Source of the DNA: Baffinella frigidus
Taxonomy: Eukaryota > Cryptophyceae > Cryptomonadales > Baffinellaceae
Length of the DNA stretch: 11,294 bases
Assembly (NCBI GenBank): GCA_026770585.1
Contig: MU646916.1
Location: forward strand, 132,635 to 143,928
Direction of reading: 5' to 3'
Part shown: piece by piece, positions 1 to 7,360 of the stretch
How positions within the stretch are numbered: position 1 is the first letter of the stretch
Layout of the letters: every line of letters begins with the position of its first letter
Program-made: the position numbers and the translations under genes
The notes under the pieces: generated by a model
Seen by the model: the letters and a program-made list of their open reading frames with translations, nothing else
What the model was told of the DNA's origin: nothing
Databases searched by the model: none

Positions 1-48
1 TCCCGGTCTCTCTCTCTCACACCCTCCTTCCCTCCCTCTCTCTCTCTC

Positions 49-108
49 TTAAAAGGACGAGCCAGAATAAAACTGAGGAAGAGCAAGGAGCCGTTGGGCG
101 CGAGGCTC
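49..108 (-). CDS. Possible terminal exon of the TPR gene
   Basis: The acceptor TTTACAG at 115-109 resembles that of exon 6. Reading in the phase left by exon 6 gives EPRAQRLLALPQFYSGSSF and then TAA at 51-49. A second, decayed acceptor-like copy lies upstream at about 148-130. There is no homology to test this. The true last exon may instead lie outside the window. Confidence 0.3.
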   Translation of the reverse strand, partial: EPRAQRLLALPQFYSGSSF

Positions 109-182
109 CTGTAAAGCGACTGGTTTTGCAAAGCCTTGTAAAGCGACTGCTGAGATCTCTCTCTCTCTCTCTCGCTATCTCG

Positions 183-221
<39 letters not shown>

Positions 222-233
222 ACTAACTCACAC

Positions 234-298
234 CGTGTCCTCGTGATCCTCCTCCTCCTCCTCCTCATCCGTCTCATCATCCTCAGACAGAGGCGTCT
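234..298 (-). pseudogene. Copy of exon 6 3' half with donor
   Basis: Its sequence is nearly identical to the 3' half of exon 6 (PLSEDDETDEEEEE, HEDT) and it has a donor-like GTGTGAG. It has no acceptor of its own: it begins abruptly at a CT microsatellite. About 70 bp match 429-497. Confidence 0.6.
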
Positions 299-429
299 CT
301 CTCTCTCTCTCTCTGCCTCCCTCTGTCTCTCTCTCTCCCTCTCTCTCCCTCTCTCTCTCGCTCCCTTCCCCTCCCCCTCTCTCTCCCTCTCCCTCTCTCT
401 CCCTCCCTCCCTCTCCCTCTCTCACACAC

Positions 430-551
430 CGTGTCCTCGTGATCATCCTCCTCCTCCTCCTCATCCGTCTCATCATCCTCAGACAGAGGCGTCTGGTCCG
501 ACCACTCCCGACTATCATCCGCCTCCGTATCGTGCTCCCCACCCGCCGCTC
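430..551 (-). CDS. TPR gene exon 6: acidic tail
   Basis: The acceptor is TTTACAG (558-552). Two bases complete Gly, then AAGGEHDTEADDSREWSDQ and a run of Asp/Glu (DETDEEEEEDDHEDT). The exon ends at a GTGTGT donor (429-424) in phase 0. The phase match to exon 5 and the upstream (699-647) and downstream (about 298-234) partial copies support it. Acidic tails are common in chaperone adaptors, but the function here is inference. Confidence 0.65.
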
Positions 552-3500
552 CTGTAAAGCAACGAAAATTACTACACACATGCTTTAATATCACTAGTAA
601 GAACGAACTGTGTAGTAATTTTCGTTGCCAGATTCTCAAAGAAAAATCACCACGCCCGGCTATCATCCGCCTCCTTGTCATGCTCGCCGCCCGCCGCTCC
701 TGCTACGCCAGGTCATAAATGAGAATCTCAAACGCAACGTTTCGCGCTGAAAGTGTTAACGTACCTTATCCTGGTACAGATTCTTATTATTCCGGCGGCG
801 AATGCAGCCAAGCAAAAGACCAAGGTTGAGCTGGCGAAACAGAGTATTTCCAATAAGCTTATGTGTACCTCGAAGCGGCCACTTTGGGCGAGGAATACCA
901 GATTTCCCCCCCAATTCGCCAGAAGTCAATTAGCTGGTTCCGGCTATCCCGGGGCGGTTGCTTTTATGGCGCGCCCAGGTTTTCTCTGTCCTGAGGTACA
1001 AGAAACCTCGCACGCTGGGGGATGGGGGCGCGAAATGCCCCGGGGGTGGCCCACGGTCTGTATCTCTCTCGCACACACAGACACACACTCTCTCTCCCTC
1101 TCTCGCACACACAGACACACACTCTCTCTCCCTCTCTCGCCCCCCCTCTCTCTCTGTTGGTCTGTCTGTGGTCTGTCTCTCTATCGTTATCGCTATCTCT
1201 ATCTCTGTCGCTATCTCTATCTCTATCTCTATCTCTCTCTCTATCTCGCTCTCTATCTCTATCTCTCTCTCTCTATCTATCTATCTCTATTTATCTATCT
1301 CTCTCTATCTCTATCTCTATCTCTATCTATCTCTCTCTATCTCTATCTCTATCTCTCTCGCGCTCTCTGTCTCTGTGTCTCTCTCTCTCTATGTCGCGGC
1401 GTGTCTGCACCCTGCTTGCTCGAGAAGGAGTCAGCAGAGCCAGCGGTACACCAAGATGACTGTGAAAAGAGAGAAGTGTCCGCACAGGACACGAAATTTA
1501 GGAGTCACGTCCTTCGAGAAGATTCTTTGGGAGTGCCTTGCTTGCCTGGGGAGGAGTCAGCAGAGCCACCAGCGGGTTTGGAAAAGTCCGACGTGAACCA
1601 AACCGAGGATATCGACTAGGCCGTTTTTAGGCAGCGGCAGCTCTAATTCGACCGGATCTCCCTGAAAACGGCACAATCCACATTTTCGATTTGGTTGGGC
1701 GTTCGTATTGGCGTGTCTGCACCTGGCTTGCTCGGGGATGAGTCAGCTGAGCCACCCGCGGTTTTGGACCGACGAGGACCAAACCAAAAATATCGACTAG
1801 GCCGTTTTCAGGCAGTGGCAGCTCGAATTCGACCGGATCTCCCTCAAAATGGCACGACCCAAATTTTCGATTTGGTTGGGTTGGCGTGTCTGCACCTGGC
1901 TTGCTCGGGGAGGAGTCAGCTGAGCCGCCAGGGGTTTTGGAGGACTCCGCGGAGCCGGGTGTCTTGGAGAAGATCTTCTTCGCAAACTCGGCGTCGAAGG
2001 TTGCGTCTTTCGAGATGCATTCCTTGAGACTCTGATGAGGGGATGATCGCATGAGAGGGGGCAAGCGAGGGAGAGAGAGAGGAGAGAGAGAGGGAGAAAG
2101 AGCGGGAGAGGGAGAGAGAGGGAGGGAGGGAGGGAGGGAGGGAGGGAGTCTTGAAGATCTGCTTCGCGAATTCGGCGTCGAAGGTTGCGTCTTTCGAGAT
2201 GCATTCCTTGAGACTCTGTGAGAGAGACTAGCGCATGAGAAACAGACAGGCAGACAGACAGACAGCCAGGCAGACAGCCAGACAGACAGACGGAGAAAGA
2301 GAGAGAGAGAGAGAGAGAGAGGGAGGGGGAGAGAGGGAGAAGGAGAGAGAGGGCGCGCGCGAGAGAGAGGGGGAGACGGAGAGGGGGAGAGAGAGAGAAT
2401 TCAGCGTCGAAGGTGGCATCCTTGGAGATGCATTCCTTGAGACTGCTCGAGGGACTAGTGCACGAGCGCACACCCCCCAGCATCCAGCAATCACTTTTCG
2501 AGAAGACAACGCCAGGCCCAACCTGGTCAGACGAGGAGGGAGGAAGCAAGAGTGCTGGCAAAAAGAAAGTTGCCCCGCGTGTTCCTGGTACGAAATCCCT
2601 GATAATGAGCCTCAATGGCTCCAAGCCCCGTGCTAATTCCCTTGATAGTCGAGGAATACTCCGAAGCAGCCTGAGATCACTGTGCAAGGAGACCACGCTG
2701 ATCGCTTCTCCCAGACCCAACCTGCCACACAGCGGGCTGCCAGGGGGTTTTCTGGCCGGAATTGGACAGGAAGAATGGCGGGCGCGGGCGCGGGCCTCGG
2801 GGTAAGGGGGTGGGGTTAAGATGAACTTTGTTGGATACCCATGGAATCGCAAAATCTAGGGTAGAGCGCTGTGCAAAGAAGTTGGCCATGGAAAATAATG
2901 GAAAATCGAGAAATTGGAGTCATTTTGTCAACTTTTGAGAAATTTGGTACCATGAATTTCTCAAAAGTGGACCAAATGGCTCCAATTTTCCGGTGGCCAA
3001 CTTCTCTGCACAGCGCTCTATTGCCGGGCGGAATCCAGGCGGGTTTGGGGTTTGGGGTTGAGGGTTTAGGGGCCTACCGCGAGGATGCGCGGGTCGTACC
3101 CCAACTCCCTCTTTAGGGTTGGGGTTGCGGGGGTTAGGGGATAGAGTTCAGGGGGCTACTGCGCGTGTTGGGGTGGTCAAGGGGTGAGGGTTGAGGGTTG
3201 ATGGGTTAGGCGGTTTAGGGTTTAGGGTTTAGAATTTGGGGTCTAGGGTTTAGGGTTTAGGGTTCAGGATGAGAAAGGAGAGAGGAGGGGCCGGAATCAG
3301 GTTGACGCCGGAATTAGGTCGTCCACTCTTAATGGTTCAGGGGTTGGGGTCAGGGGGGTTAGGGTTTAGGGCTTATGGGGCTACCGCGCGGATGAGCGGG
3401 TCGTTCGGCGCCAACACCCCTGCTTTGTAAAGCGACGCCCACCCTACACCCTACACCCTACACCCTACACCCTACACCCTACATCTTACATCCTACCCCC

Positions 3501-6500
3501 TACCCCCTACACATTGCCCCCCTACACCCTACACCCCACACCCTACACCCTACACCCTACACCCTACATCCTATATGCTGAACCCCACACCCTACACCCT
3601 ACACCCTACATGCTGCACCCCACACCCTACACCCTACATCCTAGGTTGAGGGTTGAGGGCGCTACCGCGCGGATGAGCGGGTCGTTCGGCGCCAAGACCC
3701 CTGCTTTGTAAAGCGACGCGCGCGCTGAGGCAAACGCCTTCAGGTTCATGTACGCCACGCCTGCGCCGCATTTAGGGGTTAGGGGTTAGGGGTTAGGAGT
3801 TAGGGGGTTGGGGTTTAGGAATTTATGAAGCGACGCCCGTGCCAACGCGAACGCCTTCAGGTTCATGTACGCAACCCCTGAGGTAAAGAGTTTGGGGTTG
3901 AGTGTTTAGGGTCTAGGGTTTAGGGTTTAGGAGTAATCTCCCTACGGAATGCCTACCGTAGGGTCTATGGATTATCCACGTGTGGGTGCTTTGTAAAGCG
4001 ACGCGAACGCTTTCAGGTTCATGTACGCAACCCCTGCGTTTAGGGGTTAGGCTTGGGGTTAGGGTTTAGGCTTGAGGTTCATGAGGGTTTAGGGTTCAGG
4101 CGCGAGGTTCATGTACGCCAACCCTGCGGTGCGTTTTTTTGGGGGGGGGGGTTGGGGTTTGGGGGTTAGGATTTAGGGTTTGGGGTTTGGGGATTAGGGT
4201 TTAGGGTTTGGGGTTTAGGTTTTAGGGTTTAGGGTTCAGGGTTTAGGGTTGAGGGTTAAGAGCAGGACTCCGCACAGACACTCCAGTACAAAGAGCATCT
4301 AAATTTATTTAACGGGGAGCCCATTTTACATGAGGCCTGAAATGAGGAGCGTATTTCAACTGAGGCAGCGCGAAAAGGCTCTGTCCGACGCGGACATAGC
4401 TTCAGGCTTTACGGTGTAGGGTTCAGTGATTATAATTTAGGGGTTGGGGTTCAGGGTTCAGGGTTGGGGGAAGTGACCGATGCGGTAGAGAGCCTTGACG
4501 CATCCTGAGTTGACCTGATTGACCAATCAGGTGAGGTGGGTCAGCACGTACAAAATCGAGCACCCTCACCTCCACAAACTACACCCTGCACGCTCGACCA
4601 TACACCCGCAACTATGTGAGACGGAGCGAGGTGGGTCAGCAAGCACCCTGAGTTGAAGTGATTGACCAATCAGGTGAGGTGGGTCAGCACGACACACACC
4701 CTGCTTCCGAGAAAAAGAGAAAATATACTTTTATTGAACTTACCACAGTCACCTGATTGACCAATCGGGCGAGAGGAGTTTCAGCACGTACAACATCGAG
4801 GGGTCCCACAAGACGAGCGGGCTAGGAGCGTTGTGAGTCGAAACGGGAAAATTCTTGTGTGTGTGGCCTATATATGATAGATGGACGGCTTATTTGGACG
4901 TGACGGTAGTAACTTTTTGTACCGGCTTGTACCTTTTTGTACCGCCTTGTTACAGCCCGGTACTACTTTCGGGACGTGACAGCAGTCACACGCGACCCCT
5001 CAGCCCTACACCCTGTGCAGGGTGTTTATCTCAGAAAAAGGATTTTAGAATCCGTTTTCTTAAGTCAAGTCCCCTTCAAATATGTCAACTTATGCGTAGA
5101 GAAAAAAATAAGTTGACGAATTTGTATGGGAATTGACTTAAGAAACCGGATTCTAAAATCCCTGTTCTGAGATAAGTGTAGGGGCATTGAATGCGGGGAT
5201 TGCACAGGGTAACGGCCTGAAAATGGGGTAGTTAGGCATACGGCACTGCCTAGGACCTCCTACCGTAGGCCGAGGGATCCTAGGACCAAAAAGTCTCGGC
5301 CTACGGTAGGAGGTCCTAGGCAATGCCGTAGGCCTAACTACCCCATTTTCAGGCCGTTACCCTATTAGATTGAACGCGGCGAGGTGGTTCAGCACGCTGC
5401 TCAATCGTCTTCTGCTTCCTTCTTTTTTTGGTACTCTCAGGCTAGAGATGAGTGATCCGCGGCTGAATCCCTGCAACTGAATCCCGGCAGCGAACACTCT
5501 CTGCTGCGTGCTCACACTCACCCCAACGAGAATTCAAGTGAACTAATCCCTACACCGTGCAATCCCTGCAGCGTGCTCACTACTGGAAAGCCCCAGGGGA
5601 AGTTTCAAAAAGTAGCGGAAGCATTTGCTTCCGCTACTTTGGAGCCATTTTCACCTCAAAAGGCAATTTCTTCCCCAAGGACATGACCAAAAATCGTCAA
5701 AAGGCAACAATAGTGTCGTGTCCAGAGAAATTGAGACCTCCCCTGTGGCTTTGCAGTAGCAATCTCACCCGGGCGAGAATTCAAGTTGAACACGATTTGG
5801 CAAGGAAAATGACGACACACATATTTTACTATTCGTGTACGAACCAATTGCGCAGTAATTTTCGTTGCCGAATCGTATTCAACGTGAATACTCGTCCTGG
5901 TGAAATCCCTGCAGGGAGCGGGTCTGGGTGGGGGGTGGGGGTGAGAGGGAGATGGGGGAGATGGGTGAGACGTTGAGGATCTCCTGGCACGCGCCGATGC
6001 AGCCCATGTGGTCGTCGAGCTTGATGCAGCACGCCGCGATGTTCAGCTTGCTCTTCTCGATGCACTCCTGCTTCTTGTCCTCGTACTCTTGTGCGCCTTC
6101 CGCTGCGAACAAGCGCCCTGCGTTCAGTCATGTGGGTTCCAGCCGCGCTGGCCGCCGCGAAATCGTTCGGGGACACCGCCGCACAGATCGGTGGGTGGGT
6201 TGCTCACATAGAACGGGCGTGCTGTTGAGGAACGCGCAGGCCTCGGTGTAACGAGATTTAGCTTCGAAGAACTTTCCCTGTGAGAAGGCATCGTTGCCCA
6301 GCTTCCGCGACTCCTCGGCGGCCTCCAGCGCCGCGATTGCACTCTCCCACACCGAGAACGACTCTCCCTCCGTCCCCCACGCGCGCTCACCATCCCGCTT
6401 CTGTGATGCAACGGCTTCATCCTCACTCGTGGCATCCGAATCGGTTTCGAGGTCTACCGTCTCCACCCCATCTTTCCCACCCTCGCCACCTGTTGGCCGC

Positions 6501-6736
6501 GCCTCGCCCCCCGCAGCCATCGGTCCTTCTTTCCCGGCAGCAGACGTGGATTCCTCGGCTGCTGCCGCAGACTCCTCGCTGCTCGCGCGGTTGTCGCTGG
6601 ATCCCGCTGTTGAGTTCGGACTCCCTGCACTGGCACCCAGGGCGGCCTTCGCGGTGTCGACGGGCGGGGAGTCGGGGGTGAGTGAGGGCGCTGAGTCGCC
6701 TGCCTTTGCTGCCACTTGTTCCTTGGTTTCGCCCAT
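430..6736 (-). CDS. TPR protein with carboxylate-clamp residues (multi-exon gene; 3' end uncertain)
   Basis: Six exons join in phase on the minus strand: 6736-6208, 6117-5972, 4514-4478, 3760-3666, 2031-1896 and 551-430, giving at least 355 residues. The order is an Ala/Ser/Gly/Glu-rich N-terminus (about 1-130), TPR1 (about 144-177, starting RKLGNDAF), TPR2 (about 190-223, with KLNIAACCIKL), TPR3 (about 230-263, with VKALYRIGVAYMNLKAF), a closing helix ending AKKIFSK, a Ser/Gly/Pro linker and an acidic tail. The five two-carboxylate-clamp positions known from Hop and FKBP51/52 are present: R144, N148, N202, K232 and R236. From the family I infer a cytosolic co-chaperone adaptor that binds C-terminal EEVD peptides of Hsp70/Hsp90. 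No FKBP, J or other catalytic domain is visible, so the client is unknown. I chose M at 6736; an in-frame M at 6793 touches a mobile element. The gene is divergent from the lipin gene. Confidence 0.8.
558..650. mobile_element. Truncated copy of the 138-bp palindrome (family 3)
   Basis: The core arms CAACGAAAATTACTACAC and GTGTAGTAATTTTCGTTG and the AAAGCATG-like centre match 9798-9935 and 11156-11293. The left outer arm is missing; part of the right outer arm (CTCAAAGAAAAATCACC) remains. It lies immediately upstream (transcription sense) of the exon 6 acceptor. Confidence 0.75.
647..699 (-). pseudogene. Copy of exon 6 start, with in-frame stop
   Basis: After GTAGCAG, this repeats exon 6 in the same phase (AAGGEHDKEADDSRAW) and then reads TGA at 649-647, where it meets an element remnant. 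If used as a last exon it would end the protein without the acidic run. It may be a decayed duplicate or an alternative terminal exon. Confidence 0.55.
1060..1395 (+). repeat. CT / CTAT / CACACAGA microsatellite
   Basis: A ~330-bp simple-sequence tract. Two CACACAGACACACACTCTCT blocks come first, then CT and CTAT runs. It lies inside TPR intron 5. Confidence 0.9.
1401..1767 (-). repeat. Tandem copies of the exon 5 linker
   Basis: Three decayed units (about 1723-1767, 1532-1580, 1401-1445) match the exon 5 end, reading variants of GGSADSSPSKPG. The two nearest exon 5 are spaced ~175 bp apart and separated by related ~100-bp spacers containing CTAGGCCGTTTT and CGACCGGATCTCCCT. The donor-like GGTGCAG survives best in the unit nearest exon 5. 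Confidence 0.6.
1896..2031 (-). CDS. TPR gene exon 5: closing helix and Ser/Gly/Pro linker
   Basis: The acceptor is CATCAG and the exon starts in phase 0. It encodes SLKECISKDATFDAEFAKKI, then FSKTPGSAESS and a Ser/Gly/Pro stretch ending SPSKPG. The first part corresponds to the helix that follows TPR3 in immunophilin-type proteins, which often ends in a K-K-hydrophobic-F-S motif. The donor GTGCAG leaves phase 1, matching the acidic exon. Two 5' copies lie upstream (2444-2398, 2215-2149) and three decayed 3' copies downstream. Confidence 0.75.
2040..2397 (+). repeat. GA / GACA microsatellite blocks
   Basis: Blocks of GAGAGG, GGGA (about 2118-2147), CAGACAGA (about 2243-2292) and GAGA (2295-2397) alternate with copies of the exon 5 start. 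In the transcribed strand these are pyrimidine tracts lying just after exon copies. Confidence 0.85.
2149..2215 (-). pseudogene. Second copy of exon 5 start
   Basis: After CACAG, it repeats SLKECISKDATFDAEFAKQI in the same phase as exon 5, then runs into a GGGA/GAGA tract. The acceptor AG is intact, so it could compete in splicing. Confidence 0.6.
2398..2444 (-). pseudogene. Third copy of exon 5 start
   Basis: It repeats SLKECISKDATFDAEF, then a GA microsatellite. The bases before it (GAGCAG/TCTCAAGG) have lost the AG that exon 5 carries as its first two bases, so a spliced product would shift frame. Confidence 0.55.
2862..3020. mobile_element. Palindromic MITE-like element, TA-flanked
   Basis: The arms TAGAGCGCTGTGCA...GAAGTTGGCC and GGCCAACTTC...TGCACAGCGCTCTA are inverted. 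The inner part is also self-complementary, around GGTACC. The ends carry TA on both sides, as expected for a Tc1/mariner-type target duplication. No coding capacity. Confidence 0.75.
3030..3420 (+). repeat. Degenerate TTTAGGG telomere-like repeats
   Basis: GGTTTAGGG and GGGTT variants, best at 3205-3265, interrupted by two copies of the exon 4 end. The whole G-rich strand could form quadruplexes. Confidence 0.8.
3078..3437 (-). pseudogene. Two 3' copies of TPR exon 4 with donor
   Basis: The copy at 3437-3385 reads ASLYKAGVLAPNDPLIRA followed by the same GTAGC donor. The shorter one at about 3100-3078 retains only YDPRILA and GTAGG. Neither has an acceptor. Confidence 0.6.
3438..3645 (+). repeat. 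CCCTACA minisatellite
   Basis: Tandem 7-bp CCCTACA units with CATC and TGCTG variants. The C-rich strand switches here relative to the flanking TTTAGGG arrays. It sits between a partial copy of exon 4 and the full exon. Confidence 0.85.
3666..3760 (-). CDS. TPR gene exon 4: TPR3
   Basis: After GCAG (3764-3761), two bases complete Gly, then VAYMNLKAFASARASLYKA and PNDPLIRA follow. This is helix B of TPR3 plus the usual P-N-D-P spacer. The donor is GTAGCG and the exit phase is 0. It is the only full-length copy: partial copies of the 5' half lie upstream (3877-3826, 4033-3988, 4123-4101) and of the 3' half downstream (3437-3385, about 3100-3078). Confidence 0.8.
3771..4260 (+). repeat. TTTAGGG telomere-like array
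   Basis: Tandem GGGGTTAGGGGTT and GGGTTTAGGG units, densest at 4140-4255, in TPR intron 3. They are interrupted by copies of exon 4. A fragment at 3944-3976 (CCTACGG...CCTACCGTAGGG) matches the core of palindromic elements elsewhere in the window. Confidence 0.85.
3826..4123 (-). pseudogene. Three 5' copies of TPR exon 4 with acceptors
   Basis: Copies at 3877-3826 (CCTCAG acceptor, VAYMNLKAFALARASL), 4033-3988 (ACGCAG, VAYMNLKAFASLYKA, with an internal in-frame loss) and 4123-4101 (CCGCAG, LAYMNL). All start in the phase of exon 4 and none retains the exon end. TTTAGGG repeats separate them. Confidence 0.65.
4478..4514 (-). CDS. TPR gene micro-exon 3 (37 nt): TPR2-TPR3 junction
   Basis: This 37-nt exon encodes VNSGCVKALYRI plus one base of Gly. 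It starts after AATCAG (phase 0, matching exon 2) and ends at GTCACT (phase 1, matching exon 4). The joined product, EILN-VNSGCVKALYRIG-VAYMNL, matches the TPR pattern seen elsewhere as LDPNNVKALYRRGQAYLNL. K232 and R236, two of the five clamp residues, both lie in it. Upstream at about 4662-4646 is a copy of its start with the acceptor changed from CAG to CAC. Confidence 0.75.
4500..4795 (-). repeat. Direct repeats of the micro-exon 3 acceptor region
   Basis: Three copies of CTGATTGGTCAAT with flanking GTGCTGACCCACCTCACC on the transcribed strand (about 4505-4548, 4650-4695, 4752-4790). The first is the true acceptor, the second has CAC for CAG, and the third keeps CAG but a different exon. 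The partial palindrome CCTGATTG-AC-CAATCAGG lies within each. Confidence 0.65.
5027..5174. mobile_element. Palindromic MITE-like element, family 1 copy a
   Basis: The ends are TATCTCAGAAA and TTCTGAGATA, with long near-perfect arms (TTTTAGAATCC, CTTAAGTCAA) around an AT-rich centre. It is clearly related to 6797-6944. Flanking TA fits a Tc1/mariner-like target. No open frame. Confidence 0.8.
5207..5362. mobile_element. Palindromic MITE-like element, family 2
   Basis: Arms GGGTAACGGCCTGAAAATGG and CCATTTTCAGGCCGTTACCC enclose TAGTTAGGC, CTAGGACCTCCTACCGTAGG and their complements. The near-perfect complementarity over ~150 bp suggests a recent insertion or strong maintenance. Confidence 0.8.
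5610..5641. other. Short perfect hairpin
   Basis: The arms AAAGTAGCGGAAGCA and TGCTTCCGCTACTTT are separated by two bases. It lies inside TPR intron 2 and has no T-run or other signal of function. Confidence 0.6.
5972..6117 (-). CDS. TPR gene exon 2: TPR2
   Basis: The acceptor is GCAG at 6121-6118, after a 90-nt intron, the shortest in the window. The two leading bases complete a Trp codon (W177). The exon encodes AEGAQEYEDKKQECIEKS and then the TPR2 core, with N202 at the clamp Asn position, and ends EILN in phase 0. Its donor, GTCTCA, is weak. The frame continues only into a polypurine/polypyrimidine tract, so an exon end here is well supported by the phase of the next exon. Confidence 0.8.
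6208..6736 (-). CDS. TPR gene exon 1: low-complexity N-terminus and TPR1
   Basis: The exon opens with MGETKEQVAAK and runs through about 130 residues rich in Ala, Ser, Gly, Glu and Asp, with an acidic patch (DLETDSDATSEDE). TPR1 follows. It stops at a consensus-like donor (GTGAGC, 6207-6202) after one base of codon 177. Reading on past the donor loses TPR similarity and reaches a stop at 6128, which supports the splice. R144 and N148 occupy the first two clamp positions. Confidence 0.8.
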
Positions 6737-6796
6737 TTGCGAACAAGGATCCCAACCTTCCACTCGGCTCGAATGCCGCGAAATTGCCACCAACCT

Positions 6797-6944
6797 TATC
6801 TCAGAAAACGAGTTCTAAAACTCGTTTTCTTAAGTCAATTCCCCTATAAATTTGTCAACTTATGCGGAGAGTAAAGAATAAGTTGACGAATTTGTAAGGG
6901 GGTTGACTTAAGAAAACGAGTTTTAGAACTCGTTTTCTGAGATA
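6797..6944. mobile_element. Palindromic MITE-like element, family 1 copy b
   Basis: The ends TATCTCAGAAAACGAG and CTCGTTTTCTGAGATA, the inner CTTAAGTCAA and the centre AACTTATGCGGAGAG match copy a at 5027-5174. It is TA-flanked and sits ~60 bp upstream of the TPR start codon. Confidence 0.8.
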
Positions 6945-6955
6945 AAACCCAGGGA

Positions 6956-7102
6956 AGGACCAAAAGGTCGATTTTCGACCTGTTCCCAAAAGTTGATTTT
7001 CAACCAAGATTGGATCCAAGATTGGGACTTCTTAAGTTGTAGCCGGTCGAATTCGACCGGCTGGCAAGGTGAATTGAGGTCTGAAAATCGAACATTTGGT
7101 CT
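6956..7102. mobile_element. Imperfect palindromic element
   Basis: GGACCAAAAGGTCGATTTTC at the left is inverted at the right as GAAAATCGAACATTTGGTC. The internal GGCAAGGTGAATTGAGGTC segment recurs in variant form at about 8409-8450. The ends are less clear than in other elements. Confidence 0.5.
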
Positions 7103-7360
7103 GAGTTTTAGTGGTGAATTCAAAAGTTGCCGATGCAGCCTTTCACTAAAAGGTTAACGGGTCAACTTAGATTTTTTTTGACCTTTGAGGCTCCCTCCCC
7201 ATAGGTTCAAACCACCTGTATTCCCTTGCCCTCCCTCTCTCCTCTCTCTCCCCCATCGCAATCGAACAGTGCACGGCGTCCTCTCGCCGGCGCTTAGCTT
7301 CTGCCTCGAGGATCACCAAAAAGCGCCTGCGAAAAGCGGCAACTTCCTGCTCTTGTCAGG

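Larger units (their letters stand above)
1..425 (+). repeat. CT microsatellite
   Basis: Long CT and CCCT runs (1-50, 152-228, 296-425) surround the acidic-exon copies. In the transcribed strand they are GA runs. Long reading frames here encode only Ser/Leu or Arg/Glu repeats and are not genes. Confidence 0.9.
552..1895 (-). other. TPR intron 5: exon copies, linker repeats, CT/CTAT microsatellite
   Basis: In transcription order this intron holds three decayed copies of the 3' end of exon 5 (about 1767-1723, 1580-1532, 1445-1401). A ~100-bp spacer lies between them (1779-1880 and 1597-1692). Then come a long CT/CTAT and CACACAGA microsatellite (about 1060-1395), a stretch of unrecognised unique sequence (about 700-1060), a copy of the exon 6 start (699-647), and a mobile-element remnant ending next to the exon 6 acceptor. 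Confidence 0.6.
2032..3665 (-). other. TPR intron 4
   Basis: It contains two 3' copies of exon 4 (3437-3385, about 3100-3078), telomere-like arrays, a palindromic element (2862-3020), about 400 bp of unrecognised sequence (2450-2860), GA microsatellite and two 5' copies of exon 5. The unrecognised stretch has plus-strand open frames (2413-2805) without any family signal I know. Confidence 0.55.
4515..5971 (-). other. TPR intron 2
   Basis: About 1.46 kb. It holds a copy of the micro-exon start (4662-4646), repeats carrying TTGACCAATCAGG and GTCAGCACG (4500-4800), two long palindromic elements (5027-5174, 5207-5362) and a short hairpin. A degenerate end of the 138-bp element family lies at about 5821-5875. 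No other coding signal seen. Confidence 0.6.
6737..7360. promoter_or_regulatory. Shared divergent promoter region
   Basis: The two start codons face away from each other across 624 bp. Two palindromic elements fill 6797-7102. The lipin side ends in a CT-rich tract (7190-7255) before ATG. I see no clear TATA box. The TPR side has only ~60 bp between its ATG and the first element, so TPR transcription may start inside mobile DNA (inference). Confidence 0.5.

Noticed and set aside
126-681. Open frames in both strands over the CT tract
   Set aside because: They translate to Ser/Leu or Arg/Glu repeats. Only the acidic exon segments in one minus-strand frame have non-repeat content with splice sites.
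753-1619. 288-residue plus-strand frame
   Set aside because: Its middle is the CT/CTAT microsatellite and its ends overlap minus-strand exon copies. No domain signal.
2413-2805. 130-residue plus-strand frame with a basic stretch
   Set aside because: It begins within the antisense of an exon 5 copy, and several frames are open here. I recognise nothing, so it is not called as a gene.
3438-3645. CRISPR-like regular repeats
   Set aside because: The units are 7 bp and contiguous with no spacers: a minisatellite.
3030-4260. A chromosome end
   Set aside because: The repeats are degenerate, switch strand and have genes on both sides, so they are interstitial.
4385-4420. Minus-strand segment reading SDRAFSRC as a candidate for the missing TPR linker
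   Set aside because: The 4514-4478 micro-exon fits both phases and the TPR pattern far better.
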